Assembly (NCBI RefSeq): GCF_000473205.1
Contig: NZ_KI421507.1
Location: 299,074 to 363,073 of the forward strand
Source of the DNA: Pseudophaeobacter arcticus DSM 23566
Lineage (GTDB): Bacteria > Pseudomonadota > Alphaproteobacteria > Rhodobacterales > Rhodobacteraceae
DNA length: 64,000 nucleotides
Direction: 5' to 3'
Within the stretch, counting starts at the first letter, position 1, and every line of letters begins with the position of its first letter. The position numbers were made by a program, and so were the translations under genes. Below, one piece after another: positions 19,231-27,424 of the stretch. The notes beneath the pieces were generated by a model. That model had not been told where the DNA came from. It was given only the letters and a program-made list of their open reading frames with translations, and did no database searches.

Positions 19231-20106
19231 TTGGAAGTATTGCAGCTCTTGATCAGTGGGCTTGCGAATGGCTGTGTCTACGGCCTGATCGCACTTGGGT
19301 TCGTCTTGATCTACAAAGCCACTGAGGCGGTGAATTTCGCCCAGGGTGACTTTATGATGATAGGGGCTTTTGTGAGCCTTGGTCTGACCAATGCAGAATA
19401 CATGCATTTGCCATTCTGGGTCGCCGCGCCACTGACGATTTCAATCATGGCGGTGTTTGGCTATCTGCTGGACCTTTTTGTTCTGCGCCATCTCTTTGGC
19501 CAGAACCAGACAGCAGTGGTGATCCTGACGATTGCCATGGGGTTTGTCCTGCGCTTTATCGCCGGGTTGATCTGGGGGCATGAACCTCAAACCCTGGAAA
19601 GCCCTCTGGCGCTTGGAGATCTACATATCGGCAGCGTTGTCCTTGGTATGGCGGATCTTGCCATCATCGTCGTGACCTTCCTGTTGACCTGGTTCCTGTA
19701 CCAGTTCTTCCAGCGTACCAAGCTAGGGCTGGCGATGCAGGCGGCAAGTCAAAACCAGATGGCGGCCTACTTCATGGGTATTCCGGTCAAGCGCGTCCAG
19801 GGGCTGATCTGGGGGCTGTCCGGTGCCACGGCTGCGGTTGCGGGTATTCTGTTTGCTTCCAAAGGCGCCATTGACCCGAATGCTGGTTTGCTGGGGATCA
19901 AGGCCTTTGCAGCAGCGGTGATTGGCGGCTTTGGCTCGCTTCCCGGTGCCCTGGCTGGTGGTCTTATCGTTGGGGTGATCGAACCCTTTGCGGCGCGGTA
20001 CTTGGCTGCCGGCTACTCACAAATTGCGCCCTATGCCCTGTTGCTGGCTGTGCTGATCTTCAGGCCTCACGGTTTGTTCAGCCAGGTCCGCGTGAAGAAG
20101 GTATAA
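19231..20106 (+). CDS. livH: Branched-chain amino acid-type ABC transporter permease (LivH family)
   Basis: 291 residues with about eight membrane segments and the LivH signature ANGCVYGLIALGFVLIYKATEAVNFAQGD at 12-40. It starts at TTG 19231, supported by a purine-rich GGGGGGAGGA just before and by the family N-terminus. It forms half of the inner-membrane channel. It heads an operon with LivM, LivG, LivF, an acyl-CoA ligase and the binding protein. The ligase suggests the imported substrate is a carboxylic acid that is activated to a CoA ester rather than leucine. Confidence 0.92.
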   Translation: MEVLQLLISGLANGCVYGLIALGFVLIYKATEAVNFAQGDFMMIGAFVSLGLTNAEYMHLPFWVAAPLTISIMAVFGYLLDLFVLRHLFGQNQTAVVILTIAMGFVLRFIAGLIWGHEPQTLESPLALGDLHIGSVVLGMADLAIIVVTFLLTWFLYQFFQRTKLGLAMQAASQNQMAAYFMGIPVKRVQGLIWGLSGATAAVAGILFASKGAIDPNAGLLGIKAFAAAVIGGFGSLPGALAGGLIVGVIEPFAARYLAAGYSQIAPYALLLAVLIFRPHGLFSQVRVKKV

Positions 20107-20110
20107 GCTC

Positions 20111-21196
20111 ATGCGTATTCATTTCAAAACATCCTACCAGCACGACATTCGACTATTCCCGGACCGCTGGACGTTCTGTGTCTATGGCGCTCTCTTGGCG
20201 CTGGCCTTTGGGCTGCCTTATCTGCTGGATGAGTTCTATTTGGGCGAGGTCACCAACGTGTTGATCTGGGCTATTGCCGGGCTCGGCCTGATGCTGCTGA
20301 CTGGCCAGACCGGTCAGGCGAGCCTGGGCCACGCCGCGTTTCTGGCGATCGGCTGCTATGCCAATACCATCCTGATCGAACAGGGCGTGCCCTTTATCAT
20401 CGCCTTCCCGCTGGCGGGGGTTATCACGGGTTTTGTCGGCGTGTTGATTGCGGTTCCGGTGCTGCGGTTGCACGGCATCTATCTGGCGATTGCCACCATT
20501 GCCCTGTCGGTTCTGGCTGATGACATCATTGTTCTGACCGAACACTGGAGCGGTGGTGTTTCTGGTAAGTTCCCGGAGATGATCAACATCTTTGGGTTTG
20601 AGATCGAACGCTGGTCGATGCCCTCGCGCTTTTACTACCTGGTCCTGGTGGTCACCATCATCTGCACGCTGTTTTATCGCAATTTGCTGCGCTCGCCGCT
20701 GGGGCGTGCCTTTGCTGCGGTGCGTGACAGCGAGGTTTCGGCCACTGCCATGGGCGTGCATATTGCCCGCACCAAGGGCAAGGCCTTTGGTCTCTCCTGC
20801 ATGATCACCGGCTGGGCCGGCGCCTTGATGGGCTATTACGCGGGCACCTTCAACAACGAGACGTTCAGCCTGGTGATTTCCATCACCCTGTTGATGATGA
20901 TCGTGATTGGCGGGCTCGGATCCATTCACGGGGCCTTCTTTGGCGCCGTGGTTGTCGCCTTTCTGCCGCAGGCGCTGTCGATCCTGAAGGACAATGTCGT
21001 GGGCAGTGGTGTCGCTATCCCGGGGCTTGAGACAGGCGTCTTTGGCCTGATCCTGATCCTGTTCATCCTGTTTGAGCCGATGGGGATTTACGGGCGATGG
21101 CTTAAGATCCGCACCTGGTTCGAGCTGTTCCCATTTGCGCGTAAGGACATGTTCCGCCGCCAGAAATCCTACCTGAAGACGGAGCGTCTGAGATGA
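20111..21196 (+). CDS. livM: Branched-chain-type ABC transporter permease (LivM family)
   Basis: 361 residues, multi-spanning, with the LivM motif LTGQTGQASLGHAAFLAIGCY near 70-90 and IGGLGSIHGAFFGAVVV near 267-283. It pairs with LivH to form the inner-membrane pore. It starts four bases after the livH stop and its end overlaps livG by four bases (ATGA), so the operon is tightly coupled. A slightly long charged N-terminus precedes the first helix. Confidence 0.92.
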   Translation: MRIHFKTSYQHDIRLFPDRWTFCVYGALLALAFGLPYLLDEFYLGEVTNVLIWAIAGLGLMLLTGQTGQASLGHAAFLAIGCYANTILIEQGVPFIIAFPLAGVITGFVGVLIAVPVLRLHGIYLAIATIALSVLADDIIVLTEHWSGGVSGKFPEMINIFGFEIERWSMPSRFYYLVLVVTIICTLFYRNLLRSPLGRAFAAVRDSEVSATAMGVHIARTKGKAFGLSCMITGWAGALMGYYAGTFNNETFSLVISITLLMMIVIGGLGSIHGAFFGAVVVAFLPQALSILKDNVVGSGVAIPGLETGVFGLILILFILFEPMGIYGRWLKIRTWFELFPFARKDMFRRQKSYLKTERLR

Positions 21197-21960
21197 GCCT
21201 TTTGGAAATCAAAAATGCCACGCTCAAGTTTGGTGGCGTGGTGGCGGTCAATAATCTCAGCTTCTCGGTTGAAGAGGGTGAAGTCTACGCCATCGTCGGG
21301 CCAAATGGCGCGGGTAAATCTACTGCCTTTAACCTGATTTCGCGCTTTTATGAGCCTTTTGCCGGCACATTCACCTTTGACGGCAACAACCTGCTGGAGC
21401 GGGACGCAGATCAGGTTGCCGATCTTGGCATTGCCCGGACCTTTCAGAATATCGAGCTGTTCGAGCATGCAACGGTGCTGCAAAACCTGCTGGTGGGGCG
21501 GCATCGCCATCGCAAGACCACGCTGCTGGAAGAGATGTTCTTTACGCCGCGTGTCCGCCGCGAAGAAGAGCGCCACCGCGAAGCGGTTGAGGAGGTGATC
21601 GATTTTCTCGATCTGCAGCCTTACCGGAACAAGATGATCGCCGGGCTGCCCTATGGGGTGCGCAAGGTGGTTGAGCTGGGGCGTGCGCTAGCCTCAAAAC
21701 CGCGCCTGCTTTTGCTGGATGAGCCCGCTTCGGGCCTGTCAGTCGAGGAAACCCAGGATATGCGCTGGTGGATTGATGATATCCGCAAACAGATGGGGAT
21801 CACCGTTTTGATGGTGGAACATGACATGGGGCTGGTCTCTGGGGTGTCTGACAGGGTGCTGGCCCTGGCGGATGGCGCCAAACTGGCCGAGGGCACACCG
21901 GCAGAGGTCCAGGCCAATCCGGCTGTGATTGAGGCCTATCTTGGGGCGGGGGCAGTCTAA
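21193..21960 (+). CDS. livG: ABC transporter ATP-binding protein (LivG family)
   Basis: 255 residues. Walker A GPNGAGKST is near 37-45 and Walker B LLLLDEPASGL near 175. The LivG insert after the Q-loop is present. The signature is degenerate, YGVRKVVELGRAL instead of LSGGQ, as usual for LivG. It energises the permease pair. It overlaps livM by four bases and livF by one base. Confidence 0.93.
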   Translation: MSLLEIKNATLKFGGVVAVNNLSFSVEEGEVYAIVGPNGAGKSTAFNLISRFYEPFAGTFTFDGNNLLERDADQVADLGIARTFQNIELFEHATVLQNLLVGRHRHRKTTLLEEMFFTPRVRREEERHREAVEEVIDFLDLQPYRNKMIAGLPYGVRKVVELGRALASKPRLLLLDEPASGLSVEETQDMRWWIDDIRKQMGITVLMVEHDMGLVSGVSDRVLALADGAKLAEGTPAEVQANPAVIEAYLGAGAV

Positions 21961-22733
21961 TGGGTGAACCTTTGCTGGAAATCAAAAACCTCGAAAGTTT
22001 TTATGGGCCGATCATGGCCATTCGGGGCGTGTCGCTAAAGGTCGACAAGGGGCAGATCGTCACTGTGTTGGGTGCAAATGGGGCCGGGAAATCGACCTTG
22101 TTGAAAACCATCTCGGGCATCATGGATCCTGAAAAGGGTGAGGTGCTGTTCAACGGCAAGCCCATTCAGGGCCAGGAACCGCATCGCATCGTTGAACATG
22201 GCATCGTGCATGTTCCCGAGGGGCGCGAGGTTTTCCCGCTTCTTACGGTCGACGAGAACCTCAGCCTTGGCGCCTATACCCGCTCAGACAAGGCCGAGAT
22301 CGAGCGCGACCGCCAGATGGTCTTTGACTATTTCCCAATTCTGGCTGAACGTCGGAACCAGGAGGCAGGCACCTTGTCGGGGGGGCAACAGCAGATGCTG
22401 GCAATTGGGCGCGGGCTGATGCTGCGGCCGCAGATCATGCTGCTGGATGAGCCGAGCCTGGGTCTGTCGCCGCTGCTGGTGCAGGAAATCTTTGCCATTC
22501 TGCGGCGTCTCAACACCGAAGAGCATGTGACCATGATGCTGGTGGAGCAAAACGCCCGTATAGCGCTGGATCTGGCGGATGTGGGCTATGTGATGGAGAT
22601 CGGCCGGATCGTGATGGATGGCTCCGCTGATCGCCTGATGGAAAGCGAGGATATCAAGTCTTTCTACCTGGGCCATCAGGAAGAGGGCCAGCGCGGCGAG
22701 AAGCGCTGGAAACGCAAGAAAACGTGGCGCTAG
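21960..22733 (+). CDS. livF: ABC transporter ATP-binding protein (LivF family)
   Basis: 257 residues with Walker A GANGAGKST near 38-46, signature LSGGQQQM near 140 and Walker B MLLDEPSLGL near 160. It forms the ATPase heterodimer with LivG. The C-terminus is basic (RGEKRWKRKKTW), slightly longer than usual. The stop lies just before AGGAGG of the next gene. Confidence 0.93.
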   Translation: MGEPLLEIKNLESFYGPIMAIRGVSLKVDKGQIVTVLGANGAGKSTLLKTISGIMDPEKGEVLFNGKPIQGQEPHRIVEHGIVHVPEGREVFPLLTVDENLSLGAYTRSDKAEIERDRQMVFDYFPILAERRNQEAGTLSGGQQQMLAIGRGLMLRPQIMLLDEPSLGLSPLLVQEIFAILRRLNTEEHVTMMLVEQNARIALDLADVGYVMEIGRIVMDGSADRLMESEDIKSFYLGHQEEGQRGEKRWKRKKTWR

Positions 22734-22744
22734 GAGGGGCAGAG

Positions 22745-24640
22745 ATGAATATTCAAGTCGGAAAACAGACCGGGCTCGCCCAGATCGAAATCAATGGCGT
22801 CTCCTACAATTCAGAACCGGGCCAACGTCCGGTTCTGGTCGACGGCTGCGACACTATTCCAAAGCTGTTTCAGACCCGCTGCATGGCGCTGCGGGATCGC
22901 ACGGCGCATCGCGAAAAAGACATGGGGATCTGGAAGTCCTTTTCCTGGACGACCTATTGGGAACAGTCCAAATGGATTGGTCTTGGGCTGGTCTCGCTGG
23001 GGCTGAGGCGCGGCGAAGTGGTTTCAATCCTAAGCGAAGATCGCCGGGAATGGCTTTATACGGATATGGGGGTGCAGGGCGTCGGAGGCATCGCCTCAGG
23101 TGTCTATACTACCGATTCTGCTTCGCAGTTGGCCTATCTGGTCAATGACAGCGGCAGCCGGTTCCTGTTTGTTGAAAATGATGAGCAGCTGGACAAATAC
23201 CTGGAGATCGCCGACCAAGTGCCTGACCTCGCCAAGGTGATCATTTATGATCGCGATGGCTTGCATGATCTGCAGCAGGATAAATGTATGTTTATCGAAG
23301 ATCTGATTGCGCTTGGGAAAGCCTATGAGGCCAAGATTCCAGGCGCATTTGAGGTGGAGATTGCAAAGTCCAGGCCAGAAGATACAGCCATGCTGATCTA
23401 TACTTCAGGCACCACCGGCATGCCAAAAGGCGCCATGTTGGGGCATGAGAACATTATGGCGTCGATAGAGGCTGGCGCCCGGGCTCTGGCTGTTGATCCA
23501 GAGGATGAGCAGCTGTGCTTCCTGCCGCTCTGCCACATCCTGGAACGCAATGTGTCGGTCTATTTCCCGCTTGCGGCCTCGAGCACGGTGAATTTTGCCG
23601 AAAGCCCGGAAACGGTTTTTGACAATATGCAGGAGGTCTCGCCGGCGACGTTTTTTGCGGTGCCACGGGTTTGGGAAAAGATCTATTCGCGGGTGCTGGT
23701 CCTGGCACAGGAAGCCACGCCAATGGGGCGTTGGGCCTTTCAGCAGGCGATGAAGGCCGGTCAGGCGCGGGCAGAATATGTGATGGTTGGCAAAGAGCCG
23801 CCCGCAGGTGTCGCGGCGTCTTATGCCTTTTGGGACTTCATGGTTCTGCGCAATCTGCGCCGGATGCTGGGCATGGATAAAATGCGCCGGGGCGGCACCG
23901 GGGCGGCACCGATCTCACCCGAGTTGCTGAAATGGTACTGGTCCATTGGTGTGCCGCTGATCGAGGGCTACGGCATGACGGAAAACGCCGGCATTGCCAC
24001 CATCAATACGCTGGAACACAATATGCCCGGCTCGGTTGGTCGGCCGGTGCCCGGCGTTGGTTTGCGGATTGCAGAGGATGGCGAAATTCAGACCCTCGGG
24101 CTGAACAACTTTCAGGGATACTGGCGCAACAATGAAAAAACCGCCGAGACCTTTACCGCTGACGGCTGGTTGCGCACCGGGGATGTCGGTCGGGTTGACG
24201 AGGCCGGTAATCTGACCATTACTGGCCGGATCAAGGACATCATCATCACGGCGGGTGGCAAGAACATCACCCCGGCCGAAATCGAAAGCCGGTTGAAGTT
24301 CAGCCATTATATCGCGGATGCGGTGGTGATTGGGGATGGCCGCAAATATCTCAGCTGTCTGATCATGATTGATCAGGAAAATGTTGAAAAATTGGCCCAG
24401 GACAGGAAGATACCATTTAGTGATTTTGCGTCGCTCTGCGCTGCCGAGGAGGTGCTGGCGCAGATTGGCAAGGAGGTCGAAGCGGTGAACAAGGACTTTG
24501 CCCGGGTGGAACAGATCAAAGATTTCCGTCTGATCAATGTCCTGTTGACCGCCGAAGACGACGAGCTGACGGCGACGATGAAGTTGAAACGCGGTTTTGT
24601 GGAGAAGAAGCATAAGGCACTGATCGACGACATGTATTGA
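22745..24640 (+). CDS. Long-chain acyl-CoA synthetase-like AMP-dependent ligase
   Basis: 631 residues of the ANL superfamily. The P-loop motif YTSGTTGMPKG is near residues 219-229. The A5 motif (EGYGMTENAG) and the C-terminal hinge GWLRTGDVGRVDEAG and GRIKDIIITAGGKNI are intact. It should adenylate a carboxylic acid and form its CoA thioester. The start at 22745 follows AGGAGG by seven bases; a GTG at 22724 is less likely. Its place between the ATPase genes and the binding-protein gene argues that it activates what the transporter imports. Confidence 0.92.
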   Translation: MNIQVGKQTGLAQIEINGVSYNSEPGQRPVLVDGCDTIPKLFQTRCMALRDRTAHREKDMGIWKSFSWTTYWEQSKWIGLGLVSLGLRRGEVVSILSEDRREWLYTDMGVQGVGGIASGVYTTDSASQLAYLVNDSGSRFLFVENDEQLDKYLEIADQVPDLAKVIIYDRDGLHDLQQDKCMFIEDLIALGKAYEAKIPGAFEVEIAKSRPEDTAMLIYTSGTTGMPKGAMLGHENIMASIEAGARALAVDPEDEQLCFLPLCHILERNVSVYFPLAASSTVNFAESPETVFDNMQEVSPATFFAVPRVWEKIYSRVLVLAQEATPMGRWAFQQAMKAGQARAEYVMVGKEPPAGVAASYAFWDFMVLRNLRRMLGMDKMRRGGTGAAPISPELLKWYWSIGVPLIEGYGMTENAGIATINTLEHNMPGSVGRPVPGVGLRIAEDGEIQTLGLNNFQGYWRNNEKTAETFTADGWLRTGDVGRVDEAGNLTITGRIKDIIITAGGKNITPAEIESRLKFSHYIADAVVIGDGRKYLSCLIMIDQENVEKLAQDRKIPFSDFASLCAAEEVLAQIGKEVEAVNKDFARVEQIKDFRLINVLLTAEDDELTATMKLKRGFVEKKHKALIDDMY

Positions 24641-24687
24641 CGGCGTGATCTGAACACGCTGCGAACCAATCCAGGGAGGAAATGGAA

Positions 24688-25863
24688 ATGAAGAAACTTA
24701 CATCCAAGCTTATGGCGGGCACGCTGATGGCCGGCGCACTGGCTTTGACCGCAGGCTCTGCGGTACAGGCTGACAGCCAGGGCGTGACCGATAGCGAAGT
24801 GGTATTTGGCTCGGTCAATGACCTGAGCGGCATCTTTGCTGCCGTGGGCGTACCAGCCACCAATGGGGCGAACCTGCGCTTTGAAGAAGCCAATGCGGCG
24901 GGTGGTGTACATGGTCGCCAGATCCGTTTTGTTGTGGAGGATAACGGCTATCAGATCCCCCGTGCGATGCAGGGCTACAACAAGCTTCTGAACCGCGACA
25001 AGGTTTTTGGCATGTTGCTGTCTTTGGGCACCCCGATGAACATTGCCGGTTTCAAGCTGTTGGACCCCAAGGGCATTCCAAACATTGGGCCGCTGTCCTC
25101 GGCGCGTCAGATGCTGCAGGAACCTGTCGACAACAAGTTCATTGGTTTTTCCAGCTACTATGATCAGGTGGATGCCGGTGTGACCTATCTGGCAGCAGAA
25201 TTTGACGCCAAAGAAGTCTGTAGCATGTATATTCCTTCGGATTTTGGCAAAGAAATCCAGGAAAGTGCAGTGGCCACGGCTGAAAAACTGGGCCTGACCT
25301 ACGCGGCTGAGACCAGCCACAAACCAGACGAGCTGGATTTTGTCGGCTCTTTGACCAAGTTGAAAGCGGCTGGATGTGACGTTATTGCCATGGCCCTGGG
25401 CGTGCGCCAGGGGATCACTGTGGTTGGTACCGCCAAAAAGCTGGGCTGGACCGACGTCAAATTCCTCAATACCTCAGCAGGTTTCCTTGATGTTGTTGCC
25501 GCTGTTCCAGGTGGTGTCACCGAAGGGCTTTATGCCGCTGCTGGTTGGGTGGATCTCATTGCCCGCGCCGAGGACGAAGTTCCGGCCAAGTTTATCGCGG
25601 ATTATGAGGCCAAGTTCGGTCAGCCCGCTGGTGGATTTGCCATGCTGGGGTATTCAGCTGCGGATACTGTTGTGCGCGCCCTCGAAGCCGCAGGCCAGGA
25701 TCTGACACAGGAATCCTTTGTCAAAGGCATGGAGACTCTTGCGTATTTTGATGCCCTCACCGACACGCAGATCTCCTACAGTGCGGATGATCACCGGGGT
25801 GCCGATGATATCGTGATTTCGGTTGTCGAAGCAGGTAAGTGGAAAGAGCTGAGCCGCCAATAA
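24688..25863 (+). CDS. ABC transporter periplasmic substrate-binding protein (LivK-like)
   Basis: 391 residues. A Sec signal peptide (KKLTSKLMAGTLMAGALA hydrophobic core, cleavage after about VQA) precedes a type 1 periplasmic binding domain of the ANF/Peripla_BP_6 group. Of two close starts, ATG 24688 lies eight bases after GGGAGGA, whereas 24682 is too close. It captures the substrate for the LivHMGF importer and is last in the operon, before an intrinsic terminator. Confidence 0.92.
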   Translation: MKKLTSKLMAGTLMAGALALTAGSAVQADSQGVTDSEVVFGSVNDLSGIFAAVGVPATNGANLRFEEANAAGGVHGRQIRFVVEDNGYQIPRAMQGYNKLLNRDKVFGMLLSLGTPMNIAGFKLLDPKGIPNIGPLSSARQMLQEPVDNKFIGFSSYYDQVDAGVTYLAAEFDAKEVCSMYIPSDFGKEIQESAVATAEKLGLTYAAETSHKPDELDFVGSLTKLKAAGCDVIAMALGVRQGITVVGTAKKLGWTDVKFLNTSAGFLDVVAAVPGGVTEGLYAAAGWVDLIARAEDEVPAKFIADYEAKFGQPAGGFAMLGYSAADTVVRALEAAGQDLTQESFVKGMETLAYFDALTDTQISYSADDHRGADDIVISVVEAGKWKELSRQ

Positions 25864-25913
25864 TCTGCGGACGTAGCTGCCTCTCTCCCTAGGGAGGGAG
25901 GACAGATCAAAAG

Positions 25914-25950
25914 AGGCCCGGCACGCGTTATGAGTGTCGGGCCTTTTTTT
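25914..25950 (+). terminator. Intrinsic terminator of the liv-type operon
   Basis: AGGCCCGGCAC pairs with GTGTCGGGCCT (one G-U pair) around a nine-base loop and is followed by seven Ts. Confidence 0.88.
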
Positions 25951-26099
25951 GTTTCCGGACCGGCAGCCTGTTTGCTGATTCAGCTCCTGACCCAAGTGCC
26001 AGCTGACGTCTCGTTCTTGCCAATTGGGGTAAATGATATAAATTCACATGTAAGAATGTGTGTGGGGCTCGGTGTTTTGCACAAATCCAATGGGGAGAG

Positions 26100-27038
26100 A
26101 TGACAGTGAAACGTCGAGAATTTATCGCAGGCCTGTCTGCTGGCCTGTCTGCCGGGCTGATGGTGCCAGCAGCCAGTTGGGCAACGTCAGGGATGTCCGG
26201 GCAGCTTACGCTTGGAGAAATGCAAGTGACCACCCTGTCGGATGGCCATTTGACCCTGCCGCGCTCGATGCTCTTTGCCGGATTGGACCCCGATGCCGTG
26301 GACCAGATCCTCCAGGCGGGCGGGATAGCTGCGGGACCGATACATCCGCCACTCAACGTGACTTTGTTGCGCCATGCGGGGCGGGTGGTGCTGTTTGATG
26401 CAGGCTCTGGTCCGGGGTTCCAAAGCACCGCTGGGCAATTGACTGCGGCGCTGGACGCGGCAGGGGTCGCCCTGGAAGAGGTCAGCCACGTTGTCTTTAC
26501 CCATTGTCACCCGGACCATCTGTGGGGCGTTCTGGATGATTTTGATGACCCCCTGTTTCCCAATGCGCAATATCTGATGGGAGAGGCCGAATGGGACTAT
26601 TGGTTTGACCCCAACACAGCCTCGACGATTTCCGGGGATCGCGCCTCTATGGCGGTGGGTGCACGCCGCCGTCTGGAAGTCATGGAAGAGCGTCTCAGCA
26701 GATTTGACGATGGCCAGGAGATCCTGCCTGGCGTGGCAGCCCATGCGAGCTATGGGCATACGCCGGGGCATATGTCGTTTGAGCTGCGTGATGGGCAGCA
26801 AAGCGTCCTCATCGGAGGAGATGCAATTGGCAATCACCACGTGAGCTTTGCCCAGCCGGACTGGGCCATTGGCACGGATCAGGATGCCGATCTTGCGGCA
26901 AAAACGCGTCTCCGGCTGCTGGACATGCTGGCGCATGATCAGATGCAGCTGATTGGCTATCATTTACCAAAGGGTGGTATTGGCCGGGTTGAAAGCGCGC
27001 AGACCGGTTATCGCTTTATTCCCGCTTTAGGAGAGTAG
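26100..27038 (+). CDS. Tat-exported metallo-beta-lactamase-fold hydrolase
   Basis: 312 residues. The N-terminus VKRREFIAGLSAG is a twin-arginine-like signal followed by a hydrophobic core and an AxA-type site, so export to the periplasm is likely. The MBL metal motif FTHCHPDHLWG (HxHxDH) is near residue 144, with further histidines in GHTPGHMS and a GGDA aspartate. The start at 26100 has GGGGAGAG upstream. The reaction is unknown; the family includes lactonases, thiol hydrolases and phosphodiesterases. It is a single gene. Confidence 0.85.
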   Translation: MTVKRREFIAGLSAGLSAGLMVPAASWATSGMSGQLTLGEMQVTTLSDGHLTLPRSMLFAGLDPDAVDQILQAGGIAAGPIHPPLNVTLLRHAGRVVLFDAGSGPGFQSTAGQLTAALDAAGVALEEVSHVVFTHCHPDHLWGVLDDFDDPLFPNAQYLMGEAEWDYWFDPNTASTISGDRASMAVGARRRLEVMEERLSRFDDGQEILPGVAAHASYGHTPGHMSFELRDGQQSVLIGGDAIGNHHVSFAQPDWAIGTDQDADLAAKTRLRLLDMLAHDQMQLIGYHLPKGGIGRVESAQTGYRFIPALGE

Positions 27039-27424
27039 GCGCGGGGGAGAGAACAAGAGGCGTATCAAGCCGTCTTTTCTCTCGCTGTGATGTCAAACTC
27101 CGTTGACTAAGATTCTCAAAATTTTAGCGATGTGGAAGCGTTGCGACTCAAAGTCTAGATATTTGGAAGAGATTTCTGGCAGGTGCAGCTTTGGAAGTTG
27201 CTCGGGAACGGAGCCAGACTTCGCAGAAGTGGGGCTCCGTTAATTTTCAAATAATTCATGCAAGTAATTGATGATGATTGATTATTTATCTTCGGTTGCA
27301 AAAGGTAGAATGTGCTATTTAAAGGTTTGATCAATCTATAAGAGATTTAATGATAATTTTTATTTACAATTCAGGGTCGTGTTGCTGTAGTTTAATCATG
27401 CTGTAATCTTTTTGGGTGTGTGCC
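27039..27424. other. AT-rich intergenic region before the TPR regulator
   Basis: About 390 bases, the most AT-rich stretch nearby, especially 27240-27400. It contains the nested hairpin listed separately and presumably the promoter of the downstream regulator gene. No gene is supported. Confidence 0.4.
27207..27241. terminator. Nested stem-loop, probable terminator
   Basis: AACGGAGCC pairs perfectly with GGCTCCGTT, and inside it ACTTC pairs with GAAGT around a three-base loop. It is followed by TAATTTTC. It lies 170 bases after the MBL gene; it could end that transcript or be a regulatory RNA structure. Confidence 0.55.
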
